DNA of 64,000 nucleotides from Lysobacter enzymogenes (GTDB lineage Bacteria; Pseudomonadota; Gammaproteobacteria; Xanthomonadales; Xanthomonadaceae): contig NZ_CP067395.1 in assembly GCF_017355525.1 (NCBI RefSeq), positions 2,852,001 through 2,916,000 on the forward strand. The letters are read 5' to 3'. Position numbers and translations under genes: made by a program. Under the pieces are notes generated by a model. It ran no database searches, had not been told where the DNA came from, and saw nothing but the letters and a program-made list of their open reading frames with translations. Positions 9,227-17,676 of the stretch are shown one piece after another. The first letter of the stretch is position 1; the number at the start of each line of letters is the position of its first letter.

Positions 9227-9778
9227 TCAACTCAGTTGCTGGCTCAGCCAGGCGCGGGCGAAGCGCAGGTCGCGCTCGACGGTCGGCACCGACACCTCAA
9301 GCACGCAAGCGATCTCGCCCTGGGCCATGCCGCCGAAGTACGCCATCTCCACCGCCCGCGCCGCGCGCGGGTCGCGTTCGGACAAACGTTGCAGCGCCTC
9401 GTGCAAGGCCAGCACGTCGAGCCCGTCGGTAGCGCCGCCGTGCAGGTCGGCGTGCGACAGGGTCAGCATCACCGGCGACGCGCCGCGCTTGTCGGCGGCG
9501 CGCGCGCGCGCTTCGTCGACCAGCACCGAACGCATCTTCAGCGCGGCCAGGGCGAAGAAGTGCGCGCGGTCCTGCCAGTCGACCTCGCCGCCGAGCAGCC
9601 GCATCAAGGCTTCGTTGACCAGGGAAGTCGCCTGCAGCGTGCGCTCGCCGCCGCGCGCGCGCAGCCGCGCCGCGGCCATGCCGCGCAGGGTGTCGTAGAC
9701 CTGGACGAACAGGCGGTCGCGCGCGGCCTCGTCGCCCGAGCGCCAGTCGCGCAGCAAACCGGTCAGATCCTCGCCCAT
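9227..9778 (-). CDS. ECF-family RNA polymerase sigma factor
   Basis: A 183-residue sigma factor of the sigma70_ECF type that pairs with Ser/Thr kinases. Region 2 covers about residues 20-95 (TSLVNEALMRLL, HFFALAALKMRSVLVD) and region 4 is the C-terminal helix-turn-helix (MAQGEIACVLEVSVPTVERDLRFARAWL). No anti-sigma factor gene is adjacent. Instead the kinase-TPR gene follows 28 bp downstream, in line with families in which the kinase controls the sigma factor by phosphorylation. The ATG at 9778 is the family-typical start. It diverges from the acetyltransferase gene. Confidence 0.88.
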   Translation of the reverse strand: MGEDLTGLLRDWRSGDEAARDRLFVQVYDTLRGMAAARLRARGGERTLQATSLVNEALMRLLGGEVDWQDRAHFFALAALKMRSVLVDEARARAADKRGASPVMLTLSHADLHGGATDGLDVLALHEALQRLSERDPRAARAVEMAYFGGMAQGEIACVLEVSVPTVERDLRFARAWLSQQLS

Positions 9779-9997
9779 GCGCGTCCCCCGACGCCGTCCG
9801 TCCGCGCCCGGTCGGGCGCGCAGGCGAGCATCTCGCAGTCGCCTGCGCGCGGACGCGACGGCCGGCACGGTTCGGGGTGGATCGATGCGTCCGCTGCGAT
9901 CCGGCGCGCGGCGCGGCAACCGCCGGATCGCGCGTCGCGGCGGCGACGCCGCGGCGATTACAGTGTCGGGCCCGCGCCCGCTGCCCGAATCGACGCC

Positions 9998-10474
9998 ATG
10001 ACCCCGCTGCGCCCGCTCGTCCCCGCCGACCGCGACATCGTGCGCCGCTTCCTGGGCTCGCGCTGGGGCAGCGCCACGATCCTGCTCGACGGCCGCGCGA
10101 TCGACGCCGCCGCCCTGCCCGGCTTCGTCGGCTGCAACGGCGGCGAAGTGGCCGCATTGGCGACCCTGCTCGACGAACGCGGCCACAGCGAGATCGTCAC
10201 GCTCGACGCCACGCCCGCGGGCGCCGGCATCGGCAGCGCGTTGCTCGAACTCGCCGCGCAGCGCGCCCGCGCGCTCGGCCTGAACGCGCTGCTGACCCGC
10301 ACCACCAACGACAATCTCGACGCCTTGCGCTTCTACCAGCGGCGCGGCTTTCGCCTGCACCGGCTGGTGCCGGGCGCGATCGATCTGGAACGCGAAGCCG
10401 ATCCGGCGATTCCGCTGCTCGGCCGCCACGGCATTCCGCTGCGCGACGAAATCAGCCTGATTCGCCCGTTGTAG
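9998..10474 (+). CDS. GNAT-family N-acetyltransferase
   Basis: A 158-residue protein with the GNAT fold: N-terminal LRPLVPADRDIVRRFL, the acetyl-CoA-binding loop motif GAGIGSALLELA (the Q/RxxGxG/A type), and the C-terminal NDNLDALRFYQRRGFRL. It moves an acetyl group from acetyl-CoA to an unknown amine. The stop codon TAG lies inside the first bases of a REP element, so the element has settled exactly at the gene's end. Confidence 0.82.
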   Translation: MTPLRPLVPADRDIVRRFLGSRWGSATILLDGRAIDAAALPGFVGCNGGEVAALATLLDERGHSEIVTLDATPAGAGIGSALLELAAQRARALGLNALLTRTTNDNLDALRFYQRRGFRLHRLVPGAIDLEREADPAIPLLGRHGIPLRDEISLIRPL

Positions 10475-10614
10475 GAGCGGCGCGAGCCGCGACGCGGCCA
10501 ATCCGAACGCCGAGACAACCGGTCATGCGCGATGCTGCCGGCGCGAACGACGGACTGAGGGCGAATTGCGTTGTAGCCGCGATGGCGCGGTCGCGGCTCG
10601 CGCCGCTCCTACAG
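10470..10614. repeat. REP pair, long arrangement (145 bp)
   Basis: A plus-oriented copy (GTAGGAGCGGCGCGAGCCGC) begins at 10470 and a reverse copy ends at 10614. Each copy starts with GTAG and forms the hairpin GCGGC-GCGA-GCCGC. This is the GTAG class of REP, like SMAG elements of Stenotrophomonas. The GTAG ends face outward. Confidence 0.85.
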
Positions 10615-10645
10615 GGGGCTACGGCGGTTTTCGTAGGGCCGGAAA

Positions 10646-10672
10646 ACAAAAAACCCGCCTCGCGGCGGGTTC
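10646..10672 (-). terminator. Terminator after tRNA-Gln
   Basis: On the minus strand AACCCGCC and GGCGGGTT pair around GCGA and are followed by a T-run (GGTTTTTTG), about 45 bp after the tRNA. Confidence 0.85.
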
Positions 10673-10713
10673 TTCGTTGCGCCTGGAACCTTGCGGTTCT
10701 CAGCGATCTTGTT

Positions 10714-10788
10714 TGGCAGCCCCGGATGGATTCGAACCACCGAATGTCTGAGTCAGAGTCAGATGCCTTACCGCTTGGCGACGGGGCT
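10714..10788 (-). tRNA. tRNA-Gln (anticodon CTG)
   Basis: On the minus strand the 75-nt cloverleaf is complete: acceptor AGCCCCG/CGGGGCT, D arm GCC...GGC, anticodon stem TCTGA/TCAGA with loop CTCTGAC (anticodon CTG, reads CAG), T arm GGTGGTTCGAATCCATC and an encoded CCA end with discriminator G. The first pair is A-U. It lies just downstream of rpsI and has its own promoter. Confidence 0.95.
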
Positions 10789-10797
10789 ATAAAACGG

Positions 10798-10826
10798 ATT
10801 CTAGCGCAAAATTCCGCGACTGCAAA
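10798..10826 (-). promoter_or_regulatory. Sigma70 promoter of tRNA-Gln
   Basis: A minus-strand -10 box TAGAAT (10798-10803) sits 17 bp from a -35-like TTTGCA (10821-10826). The expected start falls about 3 bp before the tRNA. Confidence 0.65.
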
Positions 10827-10863
10827 AACAATTTGAAGCCGCGGAACGACCAGCCGGCGAAGC

Positions 10864-11256
10864 TTAGCGCTTCGAGAACTGGGTGGCGCGACGCGCCTTG
10901 TGCAGACCGACCTTCTTGCGCTCGACTTCGCGCGCGTCGCGGGTCATGAAGCCCGCCTTGCGCAGCTCGCCCTTCAGCGATTCGTCGTACTCGACCAGCG
11001 CGCGGGCGATGCCCAGGCGGATCGCACCGGCCTGGCCGGTGATGCCGCCGCCGGCGACGGTGATGGTCAGGTCGAACTTGTCGCTCGACTGGGTCAGCTC
11101 GAGCGGCTGGCGCACGATCATGCGCGCGGTCTCGCGACCGAAGAAGTCTTCGATCGAACGCTGGTTGATGGTGATCTTGCCGTCGCCCTTGCGCAGGAAC
11201 ACGCGAGCGGTGGAAGACTTGCGGCGGCCGGTGCCGTAGTTCTGCTGGATAGCCAT
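10864..11256 (-). CDS. rpsI: 30S ribosomal protein S9
   Basis: A 130-residue protein with the S9 pattern: [15 protein letters not shown] at the N-terminus, [19 protein letters not shown] in the middle, and the basic tail ending [10 protein letters not shown], which reaches the ribosomal P site. It is the second gene of the rplM-rpsI operon, 15 bp after rplM. Confidence 0.98.
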   Translation of the reverse strand: MAIQQNYGTGRRKSSTARVFLRKGDGKITINQRSIEDFFGRETARMIVRQPLELTQSSDKFDLTITVAGGGITGQAGAIRLGIARALVEYDESLKGELRKAGFMTRDAREVERKKVGLHKARRATQFSKR

Positions 11257-11271
11257 ATTCGTGCCTTTACC

Positions 11272-11700
11272 TTAGATGTCCAGCGGCTGCGGCTGCTGGG
11301 CGGCGTGCGGATGCTCGGAGCCCTTGTACACCTTGAGCTTGCGGTACATGGCGCGACCCAGCGGGTTCTTCGGCAGCATGCCCTTCACGGCGATCTCGAT
11401 CACGCGTTCCGGGTGGCGCTCGAGCGCCTGGCCGAGGGTTTCGCTCTTGAGGTTGCCGATGTAGCCGGTGAACCGGTGGTACATCTTGTCCTGCAGCTTG
11501 TTGCCGGTGACCGCGATCTTCTCGGCGTTGATCACCACCAGGTAATCGCCGGTATCGACGTGCGGGGTGTAGACCGGCTTGTGCTTGCCGCGCAGGCGGC
11601 GTGCGAGCTCGGTGCTGAGACGACCGAGGGTCTTGCCGGTCGCGTCGACGATGTACCAGTCGCGCTGGACGGTCTCGTTCTTAGCGGTAAAGGTCTTCAT
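11272..11700 (-). CDS. rplM: 50S ribosomal protein L13
   Basis: A 142-residue protein of standard L13 length. Typical segments are [34 protein letters not shown] and [18 protein letters not shown]. It is the first gene of the operon. The 185 bp upstream separate it from the divergent Fe-S protein gene and should hold the promoter; in E. coli L13 represses its own operon through the leader, which cannot be judged here. Confidence 0.98.
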   Translation of the reverse strand: MKTFTAKNETVQRDWYIVDATGKTLGRLSTELARRLRGKHKPVYTPHVDTGDYLVVINAEKIAVTGNKLQDKMYHRFTGYIGNLKSETLGQALERHPERVIEIAVKGMLPKNPLGRAMYRKLKVYKGSEHPHAAQQPQPLDI

Positions 11701-11885
11701 TGAGAGTTCTGCTTTGGGTGCCTGGTCGGGCTGGTTCCGGTCGCGGCCCAGGCGGGCAACCTGCGGCGGAACTTCGCCTCGCGTTGTGGAATACGAAACG
11801 CAAGAGGCGGAATGATAGCGGCCGCCTGGGTCTCGCGCAAGTCGCCGGCTCAGGGCGCCGGACCGGCCATGTTAGCATCCGGCCC

Positions 11886-13085
11886 ATGCCCGCCGCCCCG
11901 TCGCAGCCCGCCCCGCCCGGCCTTGGCCCCTCGCGGCCCGGCCCGGCGGCCGATCCGCTGGCGGCGTTGGCCGACCGCTGCGTTCAATGCGGCCTGTGCC
12001 TGCCCGCCTGCCCCACTTACGGCCGCGAACGGGTCGAAGCCGAATCCCCGCGCGGCCGCATCGCCCTGGCCCGGGCCTGGGCGCTGGACACGATCCCGGC
12101 CACGCCCGCCTCCGACGCCCACCTCGACCACTGCCTCGGCTGCCGCAGCTGCGAGGCGGTGTGCCCGGCCGGGGTCGAATACGGCAGCCTGCTGGTCGCC
12201 GTGCGCGGCCGCCAACGCGAGCGTCGGCCGGCCGGCTGGCGCCAGCGCTGGGTCGAGGGCTTGGCCGCACGGCCGCGCGCGCTCGCGGCCGGACTGGCCG
12301 GGTACCGCGCGCTGTACCCGTTGCTGCCGGCGGCCCTGCGCCCGCTGCCGCGCCCGCCCGGACGCGTGCGCGCCCTGCCGCGCGGCCGCGTCGCGCCGGC
12401 GGGCGGCCGCGCCGCGTTGTTCGTCGGTTGCATCGCCGACCGCTACGAAGCGCCGCTGCGCGCGGCGCTGGCGCGGCTGTGCGGCGCGCTCGGCGTGGAA
12501 CTGGAGATCGCCGCCGGCCAAGGCTGCTGCGGCGCCTTGCACGAGCACGCCGGCAACACCGCGGCCGCGGCGGCGCTGGCCACGCGCAACCGCGCCGCCT
12601 TCGCCGGCTGCGGCACCGTGCTGACTCTCGCCAGCGGCTGCCACGACAGCCTGCGCCGCGCGCTGCCCGACGATGCCCAGGCCGTCGATGCATTGGCCTT
12701 CGTGGCCGAACGCATCGGCGCCCTGCGCTGGCGGCGCACGCCGCAGCGGGTCGCGCTGCATCTGCCCTGCACCCAGCGCAACGTGGTCAAGTCGGTGCCT
12801 GCGCTGCGCCGGTTGCTGGCCGCGGTGCCGGGGCTGGAGGTGGTCGAACTCGACGCGGGTTTCGGCTGTTGCGGGGCGTCGGGTACGCAGATGTTGACCG
12901 AGCCGGAACGCGCGGCGGAGTACCGCGCGCCGTTGCTGGCGCAGTTCGAACGCAGCGGAGCGACTGCGGTGTTGAGCGCGAATGTCGGATGCCGGTTGCA
13001 TCTGGGCAATGGGACGGCGGCGCCGGTGCTGCATCCGCTGGAGTTTTTGGCCGGATGCCTGGACGAAGGCGGCGCGGCGGGCTGA
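11886..13085 (+). CDS. GlcF-like (Fe-S)-binding oxidoreductase subunit
   Basis: A 399-residue protein. Two 4Fe-4S motifs lie near the N-terminus (CVQCGLCLPACP, then CLGCRSCEAVCP). The C-terminal half has two CCG domains (GQGCCGALHEHAG and GFGCCGASG), as in the GlcF subunit of glycolate oxidase and heterodisulfide reductase-like proteins. Such proteins pass electrons from a flavoprotein dehydrogenase to the respiratory chain. No glcD/glcE partner is adjacent, so the substrate is not known. The ATG at 11886 is the last start before the first Cys cluster. Confidence 0.82.
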   Translation: MPAAPSQPAPPGLGPSRPGPAADPLAALADRCVQCGLCLPACPTYGRERVEAESPRGRIALARAWALDTIPATPASDAHLDHCLGCRSCEAVCPAGVEYGSLLVAVRGRQRERRPAGWRQRWVEGLAARPRALAAGLAGYRALYPLLPAALRPLPRPPGRVRALPRGRVAPAGGRAALFVGCIADRYEAPLRAALARLCGALGVELEIAAGQGCCGALHEHAGNTAAAAALATRNRAAFAGCGTVLTLASGCHDSLRRALPDDAQAVDALAFVAERIGALRWRRTPQRVALHLPCTQRNVVKSVPALRRLLAAVPGLEVVELDAGFGCCGASGTQMLTEPERAAEYRAPLLAQFERSGATAVLSANVGCRLHLGNGTAAPVLHPLEFLAGCLDEGGAAG

Positions 13086-13473
13086 GCAGAAGGCGTCGGG
13101 GCTGAAGGCCCTTCCACGAGAGCCGCCGCTCCTGCAAAAGCCGCCGCTCCCGCAAGAATCGCTGCTCCCACAAGAACCTTCCCCAAGAGCGGCCGTCCCC
13201 ACCAGAACGTCATCCCCGCGAAGGCGGGGATCCAGGGCCTCATCGCGACATGACGCTGAAGTCTCTGGATCCCCGCCTTCGCGGGGATGACACCCTGGGG
13301 AATGCGCGGCGAGCCCGGCTCGCCCCAGCACAGTTCGCACCAGACCGTTCGCTACCAGACCGTCCGCCCAGACCGTCCACACTCAGCCCATACGCCCACA
13401 AGCCCGCGCCCCCGGACGATTTGTCCACCCCGCTTAACCGACTTCTACCCCGCCGCCGCCGTAGAATCGGCGC
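13086..13473. other. Repeat-rich intergenic region before coq7
   Basis: 388 bp without a gene. It holds a type-B repeat (GCGTCGGGGCTGAAGGCCC, 13093-13117), a run of degenerate short repeats (several CCGCTCCxGCAA and CTGCTCCCACAAG variants, 13120-13175), and the inverted repeat described separately. The coq7 promoter must lie near 13400-13470, but no clear boxes are seen. Confidence 0.6.
13209..13291. repeat. Perfect 27-bp inverted repeat
   Basis: A 27-bp sequence containing ATCCCCGCGAAGGCGGGGAT at 13209-13235 recurs as its exact reverse complement at 13265-13291, 29 bp apart. Each arm is itself a hairpin (CCCCGC-GAAG-GCGGGG). Repeats of this 'GGATCCCCGCCT' kind are common in proteobacterial intergenic DNA. 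Confidence 0.85.
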
Positions 13474-14115
13474 ATGAACGCCCGTGCCCTCAGCCCCCTG
13501 GATCGCGTGCTCAGCGAAGCGCAGCGCGCCCTCGACACCGTGTTCGGCGCGCCGCTGGCCGAGCGCGCCAACCCGGCCGGCAACACCGCCGAACTGGTGC
13601 TGGAAGCAGGGGAAAAGCGCCATTCCGCCGGGCTGATGCGTATCAACCACGTCGGCGAGGTCTGCGCCCAGGCGCTGTACTGCGGCCAGGCCGCGGTCGC
13701 CCGCGACGAGGCCACCCGCGAACACCTGCTGCACGCGGCGCAGGAAGAAACCGACCATCTGGCCTGGTGCGCCGACCGCCTGCGCGAACTCGACAGCCGC
13801 CCGAGCCTGCTGAACCCGCTGTGGTACGCCGGCAGCTTCGCCATCGGCGCGCTGGCCGGCCTGCGCGGCGACGGCTGGAACCTGGGCTTCGTGGTCGAAA
13901 CCGAGCGCCAGGTCGAGGCGCATATCGACGAGCACCTGGAATCGCTGCCCGAAGGCGACCAGCGCAGCCGCGCGATCCTGCGCACGATGAAGGCCGACGA
14001 GGCCCGCCACGCCGCCAACGCCGAAGCCGCCGGCGCGCGGATCCTGCCGGTGCCGGTGCCGACGATCATGGCGGCGGCGTCGAAGGTGATGAAGGCGGTC
14101 GCGTACCGGCTTTGA
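13474..14115 (+). CDS. coq7: Ubiquinone hydroxylase Coq7
   Basis: A 213-residue di-iron monooxygenase that hydroxylates the ring of 2-polyprenyl-3-methyl-6-methoxy-1,4-benzoquinone, the penultimate step of ubiquinone synthesis, at the membrane. The di-iron ligand motifs are visible: [14 protein letters not shown], the ExxH in QEETDHLAW, a middle Glu in [13 protein letters not shown], and DEARHAANA near the C-terminus. Length is normal. It stands alone between two repeat-rich gaps. Confidence 0.95.
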   Translation: MNARALSPLDRVLSEAQRALDTVFGAPLAERANPAGNTAELVLEAGEKRHSAGLMRINHVGEVCAQALYCGQAAVARDEATREHLLHAAQEETDHLAWCADRLRELDSRPSLLNPLWYAGSFAIGALAGLRGDGWNLGFVVETERQVEAHIDEHLESLPEGDQRSRAILRTMKADEARHAANAEAAGARILPVPVPTIMAAASKVMKAVAYRL

Positions 14116-14160
14116 GGCTTGGGGCCGGCCGGGCTTCGAGCTGACGCCGGCGGCCGGGTT

Positions 14161-14245
14161 GCGCGGTCGCGGCTTGCGCCGCTCCTACAGGGCGCGCCCG
14201 AACCGGCCGTACCCACCTGTAGGAGCGGCGCAAGCCGCGACGCGG
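14161..14245. repeat. REP pair, short arrangement (85 bp)
   Basis: A reverse GTAG-REP copy (14161-14190) and a forward copy (14217-14245) face each other with their GTAG ends inward, 26 bp apart. It lies between the convergent coq7 and speD genes. Confidence 0.85.
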
Positions 14246-14351
14246 CCCTGTAACCGCCGAGGAGCCCCGGCCGGGCGAGCCTCCACCCGAGCCGCCCCCG
14301 ATTCGATCCGTAGCCATGCCGGAAGAGCCGCCCCGCCCCAACCCGCCCACG

Positions 14352-14377
14352 AAAAAGGCCGGCTTGCGCCGGCCTTT
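14352..14377 (-). terminator. Terminator after speD
   Basis: On the minus strand AAAGGCCGGC and GCCGGCCTTT pair around a 4-nt loop and are followed by TT, giving five T in a row, 49 bp after the speD stop. Confidence 0.85.
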
Positions 14378-14425
14378 CCGCGATGCCCCGGGCCGCCCGC
14401 AGGCGCCCCGCGCGTCCGCCCGAGC

Positions 14426-15220
14426 TCAGTCGGCCAGATTGCGCCCGTGGTAGAGCTCTTCGATCTCGCGCTTGAGCCGCGCCTCGATCTTCATGCGCTC
14501 CTTGAACGAGAGGTTCTTGGCCTTCTCCTCGAACAGGTAGGTGTCGAGGTCGAATTCCTTCAGGTGCATCTTCGAATGGAAGATGTTTTCCTGATAGACG
14601 TTGACGTCGATCATCTCGTAGCGCGACTTGATGTTCTTGGCCAGGTAGTCCTGGATCGAGTTGATCTTGTGGTCGATGTAGTGCTTGCGGCCCTTGATGT
14701 CGCGGGTGAAGCCGCGCACCCGGTAGTCCATCACCACGATGTCGGACTCGAAGCTCTCGATCAGGTAATTCAGGGCTTTCAGCGGCGAAATCACCCCGCA
14801 GGTGGCGACGTCGATGTCGGCGCGGAAGGTCGCGATGCCGTTGTCCGGATGGGTTTCCGGATAGGTGTGCACGGTGATGTGCGACTTGTCCATGTGCGCG
14901 ACCACGGCGTCGGAGATGATCTCCTTGCCGGCGTCCTTCTTGTCGATCACCGGCTCTTCCGAGATCAGGATCGTGACCGACGCGCCCTGCGGGTCGTAGT
15001 CCTGGCGGGCGATGTTCAGGATATTCGCGCCGATGATTTCCGCCACATCCGTCAGGATCTGGGTGAGGCGGTCGGCGTTATACGCCTCGTCGATGTACTC
15101 GATATACCGTCGGCGCTCGTCTTCGGAGGCCGCGAAGCAGACATCGTAGATATTGAACGAGAGGGCCTTGGTGAGGTTGTTGAAACCCTGCAACCGCAGG
15201 CGCGGCAACGGCTTGACCAC
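14426..15220 (-). CDS. speD: S-adenosylmethionine decarboxylase proenzyme
   Basis: A 264-residue protein of the E. coli type. The self-cleavage site is seen in [13 protein letters not shown]: the chain splits between Lys and Ser, and the Ser becomes the pyruvoyl cofactor. It makes decarboxylated SAM for spermidine synthesis. The catalytic Cys is probably in [10 protein letters not shown]. Start is GTG. The gene diverges from clp, 216 bp away, so the two could share regulatory DNA. Confidence 0.97.
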   Translation of the reverse strand: MVKPLPRLRLQGFNNLTKALSFNIYDVCFAASEDERRRYIEYIDEAYNADRLTQILTDVAEIIGANILNIARQDYDPQGASVTILISEEPVIDKKDAGKEIISDAVVAHMDKSHITVHTYPETHPDNGIATFRADIDVATCGVISPLKALNYLIESFESDIVVMDYRVRGFTRDIKGRKHYIDHKINSIQDYLAKNIKSRYEMIDVNVYQENIFHSKMHLKEFDLDTYLFEEKAKNLSFKERMKIEARLKREIEELYHGRNLAD

Positions 15221-15436
15221 TGTAGGAAGATTCCGGAGGGACGGCGAGGGCCGCGATTATGAGGCAATTAGCCCCGGGGGGAAACGCACGTCGTTTTTGG
15301 GCGCTGTCGGTGACAAAAGCGTGACCGTCGCTGAACTTCCATCACAGGTCCCTATCGGAGCGGGATTTTCGGCGGCAGGATTTGCTCCAGCGGCCGTATC
15401 GCCCTAAGCTCGGTCGAAAACAAAGCCCAAATCCCA

Positions 15437-16126
15437 ATGTCCGCCAACCCGGTAGCTCCCTTGACCGCACTGCGCCGAACCAACAGCCCGTTGTTGCCTG
15501 ACGGCGCAACGATCGAACGTTTCCTGGCCCACTGCCACCGTCGGCGTTATCCGTCCCGCACGGACGTATTCCGCCCCGGCGACCCGGCCAGCACCCTCTA
15601 TTATGTCGTCTCCGGCTCGGTCAGCATCATTACCGAGGAAGAAGACGGCCGCGAACTGGTCCTGGGCTACTTCGGCCCCGGCGAGTTCGTAGGCGAGCTC
15701 GGCCTGTTCATCGAGAGCGACCATCGCGAGGTGATCCTGCGCACGCGCAGCACCTGCGAACTGGCCGAGATCGGGCACGAGCGCCTCTACGACCTGCTGC
15801 TGACCCGGCTGTCGCTGGATGCGCCGAAGCTGCTGTACGCGATCGGCGCGCAGATTTCCCGGCGCCTGCTCGACACCAGCCGCAAGGCCGGCCGCCTGGC
15901 CTTCCTCGACGTGACCGACCGCATCGTGCGCGCCCTGCACGATCTGGCCAAGGAACCCGAGGCCATGAGCCATCCGCAGGGCACCCAGTTGCGGGTGTCG
16001 CGCCAGGAGCTTTCGCGCCTGGTCGGCTGCTCGCGCGAAATGGCCGGCCGCGTGCTGAAGAAGCTGCAGGCCGACGGCAAGCTGCACGCCCGCGGCAAGA
16101 CTGTCGTCCTCTACGGGACCCGCTGA
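15437..16126 (+). CDS. clp: CRP-like global regulator Clp
   Basis: A 229-residue CRP/FNR-family regulator that matches the Clp protein of xanthomonads. The N-terminal cyclic-nucleotide-binding fold (FRPGDPASTLYYVVSGSVSII, YFGPGEFVGELGLF) is followed by a long dimer helix (LDTSRKAGRLAFLDVTDRIVRAL) and the DNA-binding HTH (RVSRQELSRLVGCSREMAGRVLKKL). In Xanthomonas Clp binds cyclic di-GMP and controls extracellular enzymes and virulence; in Lysobacter it governs lytic enzymes and antibiotics. The secreted hydrolases in this window are therefore plausible targets (inference). Confidence 0.95.
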   Translation: MSANPVAPLTALRRTNSPLLPDGATIERFLAHCHRRRYPSRTDVFRPGDPASTLYYVVSGSVSIITEEEDGRELVLGYFGPGEFVGELGLFIESDHREVILRTRSTCELAEIGHERLYDLLLTRLSLDAPKLLYAIGAQISRRLLDTSRKAGRLAFLDVTDRIVRALHDLAKEPEAMSHPQGTQLRVSRQELSRLVGCSREMAGRVLKKLQADGKLHARGKTVVLYGTR

Positions 16127-16132
16127 ACCCCG

Positions 16133-16594
16133 ATGGGACGCGCCGCCCCGTCCGACCAGACCGCGCCCACGGTGCGGCTGGCGGAACTGGGAGATGCCAG
16201 CGATGTGGCCGAGCTGCTGTGCCAGCTCGGCTACCCGTGCACCCGCGACGAGGCCGCCGAGCGCATCCACGCGCTGCGCGAAGACCCGCGCCATTACCTG
16301 TTGCTGGCCGAAATCGACGGCCACGCCTGCGGGCTGATCTCCAGCCACACCCGCTATTCGCTGACCCACGGCGCCGACTTGACCCGGATCACCGCGCTGG
16401 TGGTGGCCCGCTCCTGCTACGGCCAGGGCATCGGCCGCCAGCTGCTGCGCGAGGTCGAACGCCGCGCGCGCCGCGACGGCGTCAGCCGGGTCGAAGTCAC
16501 CAGCAACGTCTCGCGCAGCGACGCGCACGAGTTCTATCGGCGCTGCGGCTATGCCGACGGGTCGTTGAAGTTCGTCAAGACGCTGGGCGATTGA
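16133..16594 (+). CDS. GNAT-family N-acetyltransferase
   Basis: A 153-residue protein starting 6 bp after the clp stop, so probably co-transcribed with clp. The GNAT acetyl-CoA loop is in RSCYGQGIGRQLLREVERRA, preceded by the beta strand LTRITALVVA, with the C-terminal SDAHEFYRRCGYAD. Substrate unknown. Confidence 0.85.
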   Translation: MGRAAPSDQTAPTVRLAELGDASDVAELLCQLGYPCTRDEAAERIHALREDPRHYLLLAEIDGHACGLISSHTRYSLTHGADLTRITALVVARSCYGQGIGRQLLREVERRARRDGVSRVEVTSNVSRSDAHEFYRRCGYADGSLKFVKTLGD

Positions 16595-16613
16595 GCGCTT
16601 AGGGCTGTCTTTT

Positions 16614-16923
16614 TGTAGGAGCGGCGCGAGCCGCGACCGCGACAATCCGAACGCCGGCGCCAACAGCCGCAGCCCGTGTCGGGGCCGGTCTCGAACAGGC
16701 CTCCACTGCATCGGCCGCCCTGATGGCCGCGTCGCGGCTTGCGCCGCTCCTACAGTCGTCTTCGGCTGGATCGGTAGCTGCCTGTAGGAGCGGCGCGAGC
16801 CGCGACCGCGACAATCCGAATACCGGCGCCAATAGCCGAGCCCGCGTCGGGGCCGGTCTCGAACAGACCTCCACTGCATCGGCCGCCCTGATGGCCGCGT
16901 CGCGGCTTGCGCCGCTCCTACAG
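16614..16923. repeat. Four-copy GTAG-REP array with a duplicated 140-bp cassette
   Basis: Copies lie at 16614-16641 (+), 16727-16755 (-), 16783-16810 (+) and 16895-16923 (-). The unique spacers of the first and second pair are nearly the same (both contain ACAATCCGAA, TCGGGGCCGGTCTCGAACAG and CTCCACTGCATCGGCCGCCC), so a whole cassette of about 141 bp has been duplicated in tandem with a 27-bp joint. It fills the gap between the convergent acetyltransferase and HAD genes. Confidence 0.88.
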
Positions 16924-16932
16924 GGGCTTCGG

Positions 16933-17676
16933 TCAGGAACCGACCGGTTCGCCGCCGCGCCCGGGGCAGCCCCAGTTGAGGATCGGCGTGCCGGGCGGCA
17001 GCACGCGTCGGAACATCTCGACCCGGCGCGCTTTCGGGTTCACCACCACCGGCTTGCGCGCGGCTTGCAACAACGGCAGGTCGGCGCTGCTGTCGGAATA
17101 CGCGGTTTCCACCGGCGCGGTGAAGCCGGCTTCGCGCAGCATCGTCATCTTCATGCGCGAATGGCAGTGGCGGCGCGCGCCGAGCGCGCCCAGGCGCGGG
17201 CCGACCAGGGTGCCGACCACGGGCACGTCCTCGTGGGCGACGAAGGCCAGGATCGCGCGCGCCAGTTCCGGCGGCGCGCCGGTGGCGACGACGACCTGGT
17301 CGCCCTGTTCGCGGTGGTGGTGCAGCACGTCCAGGGCGATCGGCAGCAGCCGCGCGCGGATCTGCTCGGTGTGGCCGGCGACGTAGCGGTCGATCGCGGC
17401 GTCGAGCGTGCGCGCGCCGCGCATGCCGATCGTGCCGACCCAGACATAGGCCGAGATGCCGACCCGGCGCGTGCGCAGCCACGCCACCATCGGCCCGGCC
17501 AGCGGGGTGATCGCCAGCGCCAGCGCCATTCGCCACCACGAACGCTGGATCAGCCACGCGAACAGATGGCTGCCCGAATCGCCGTCGTACAGCGTGTGGT
17601 CGAAATCGAACACCACCAACGGCGCGCCTTCGCGCACCGCCGGGAAGCGTCCGGCGCCGGCCGGCCGCAGGCTCAT
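16933..17676 (-). CDS. HAD-superfamily hydrolase (phosphoserine phosphatase-like)
   Basis: A 247-residue HAD-IB-like phosphatase. Motif I is [13 protein letters not shown] (nucleophile and acid/base Asp), motif II is [10 protein letters not shown], and motif III ends with [12 protein letters not shown] hydrophobic segment ([15 protein letters not shown]) lies between I and II. The ATG overlaps the trpC stop by 4 bp, so it is the last gene of the trp operon. Many HAD-IB proteins of this build act on phospholipid or amino-acid phosphates; the substrate is unknown. Confidence 0.85.
   Translation of the reverse strand: MSLRPAGAGRFPAVREGAPLVVFDFDHTLYDGDSGSHLFAWLIQRSWWRMALALAITPLAGPMVAWLRTRRVGISAYVWVGTIGMRGARTLDAAIDRYVAGHTEQIRARLLPIALDVLHHHREQGDQVVVATGAPPELARAILAFVAHEDVPVVGTLVGPRLGALGARRHCHSRMKMTMLREAGFTAPVETAYSDSSADLPLLQAARKPVVVNPKARRVEMFRRVLPPGTPILNWGCPGRGGEPVGS

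Noticed and set aside
16614..16923. Possible CRISPR array in the four-copy repeat region
   Set aside because: The repeats alternate in orientation, form GTAG hairpins and have spacers of unequal and partly duplicated sequence; there are no cas genes. They are REP elements.
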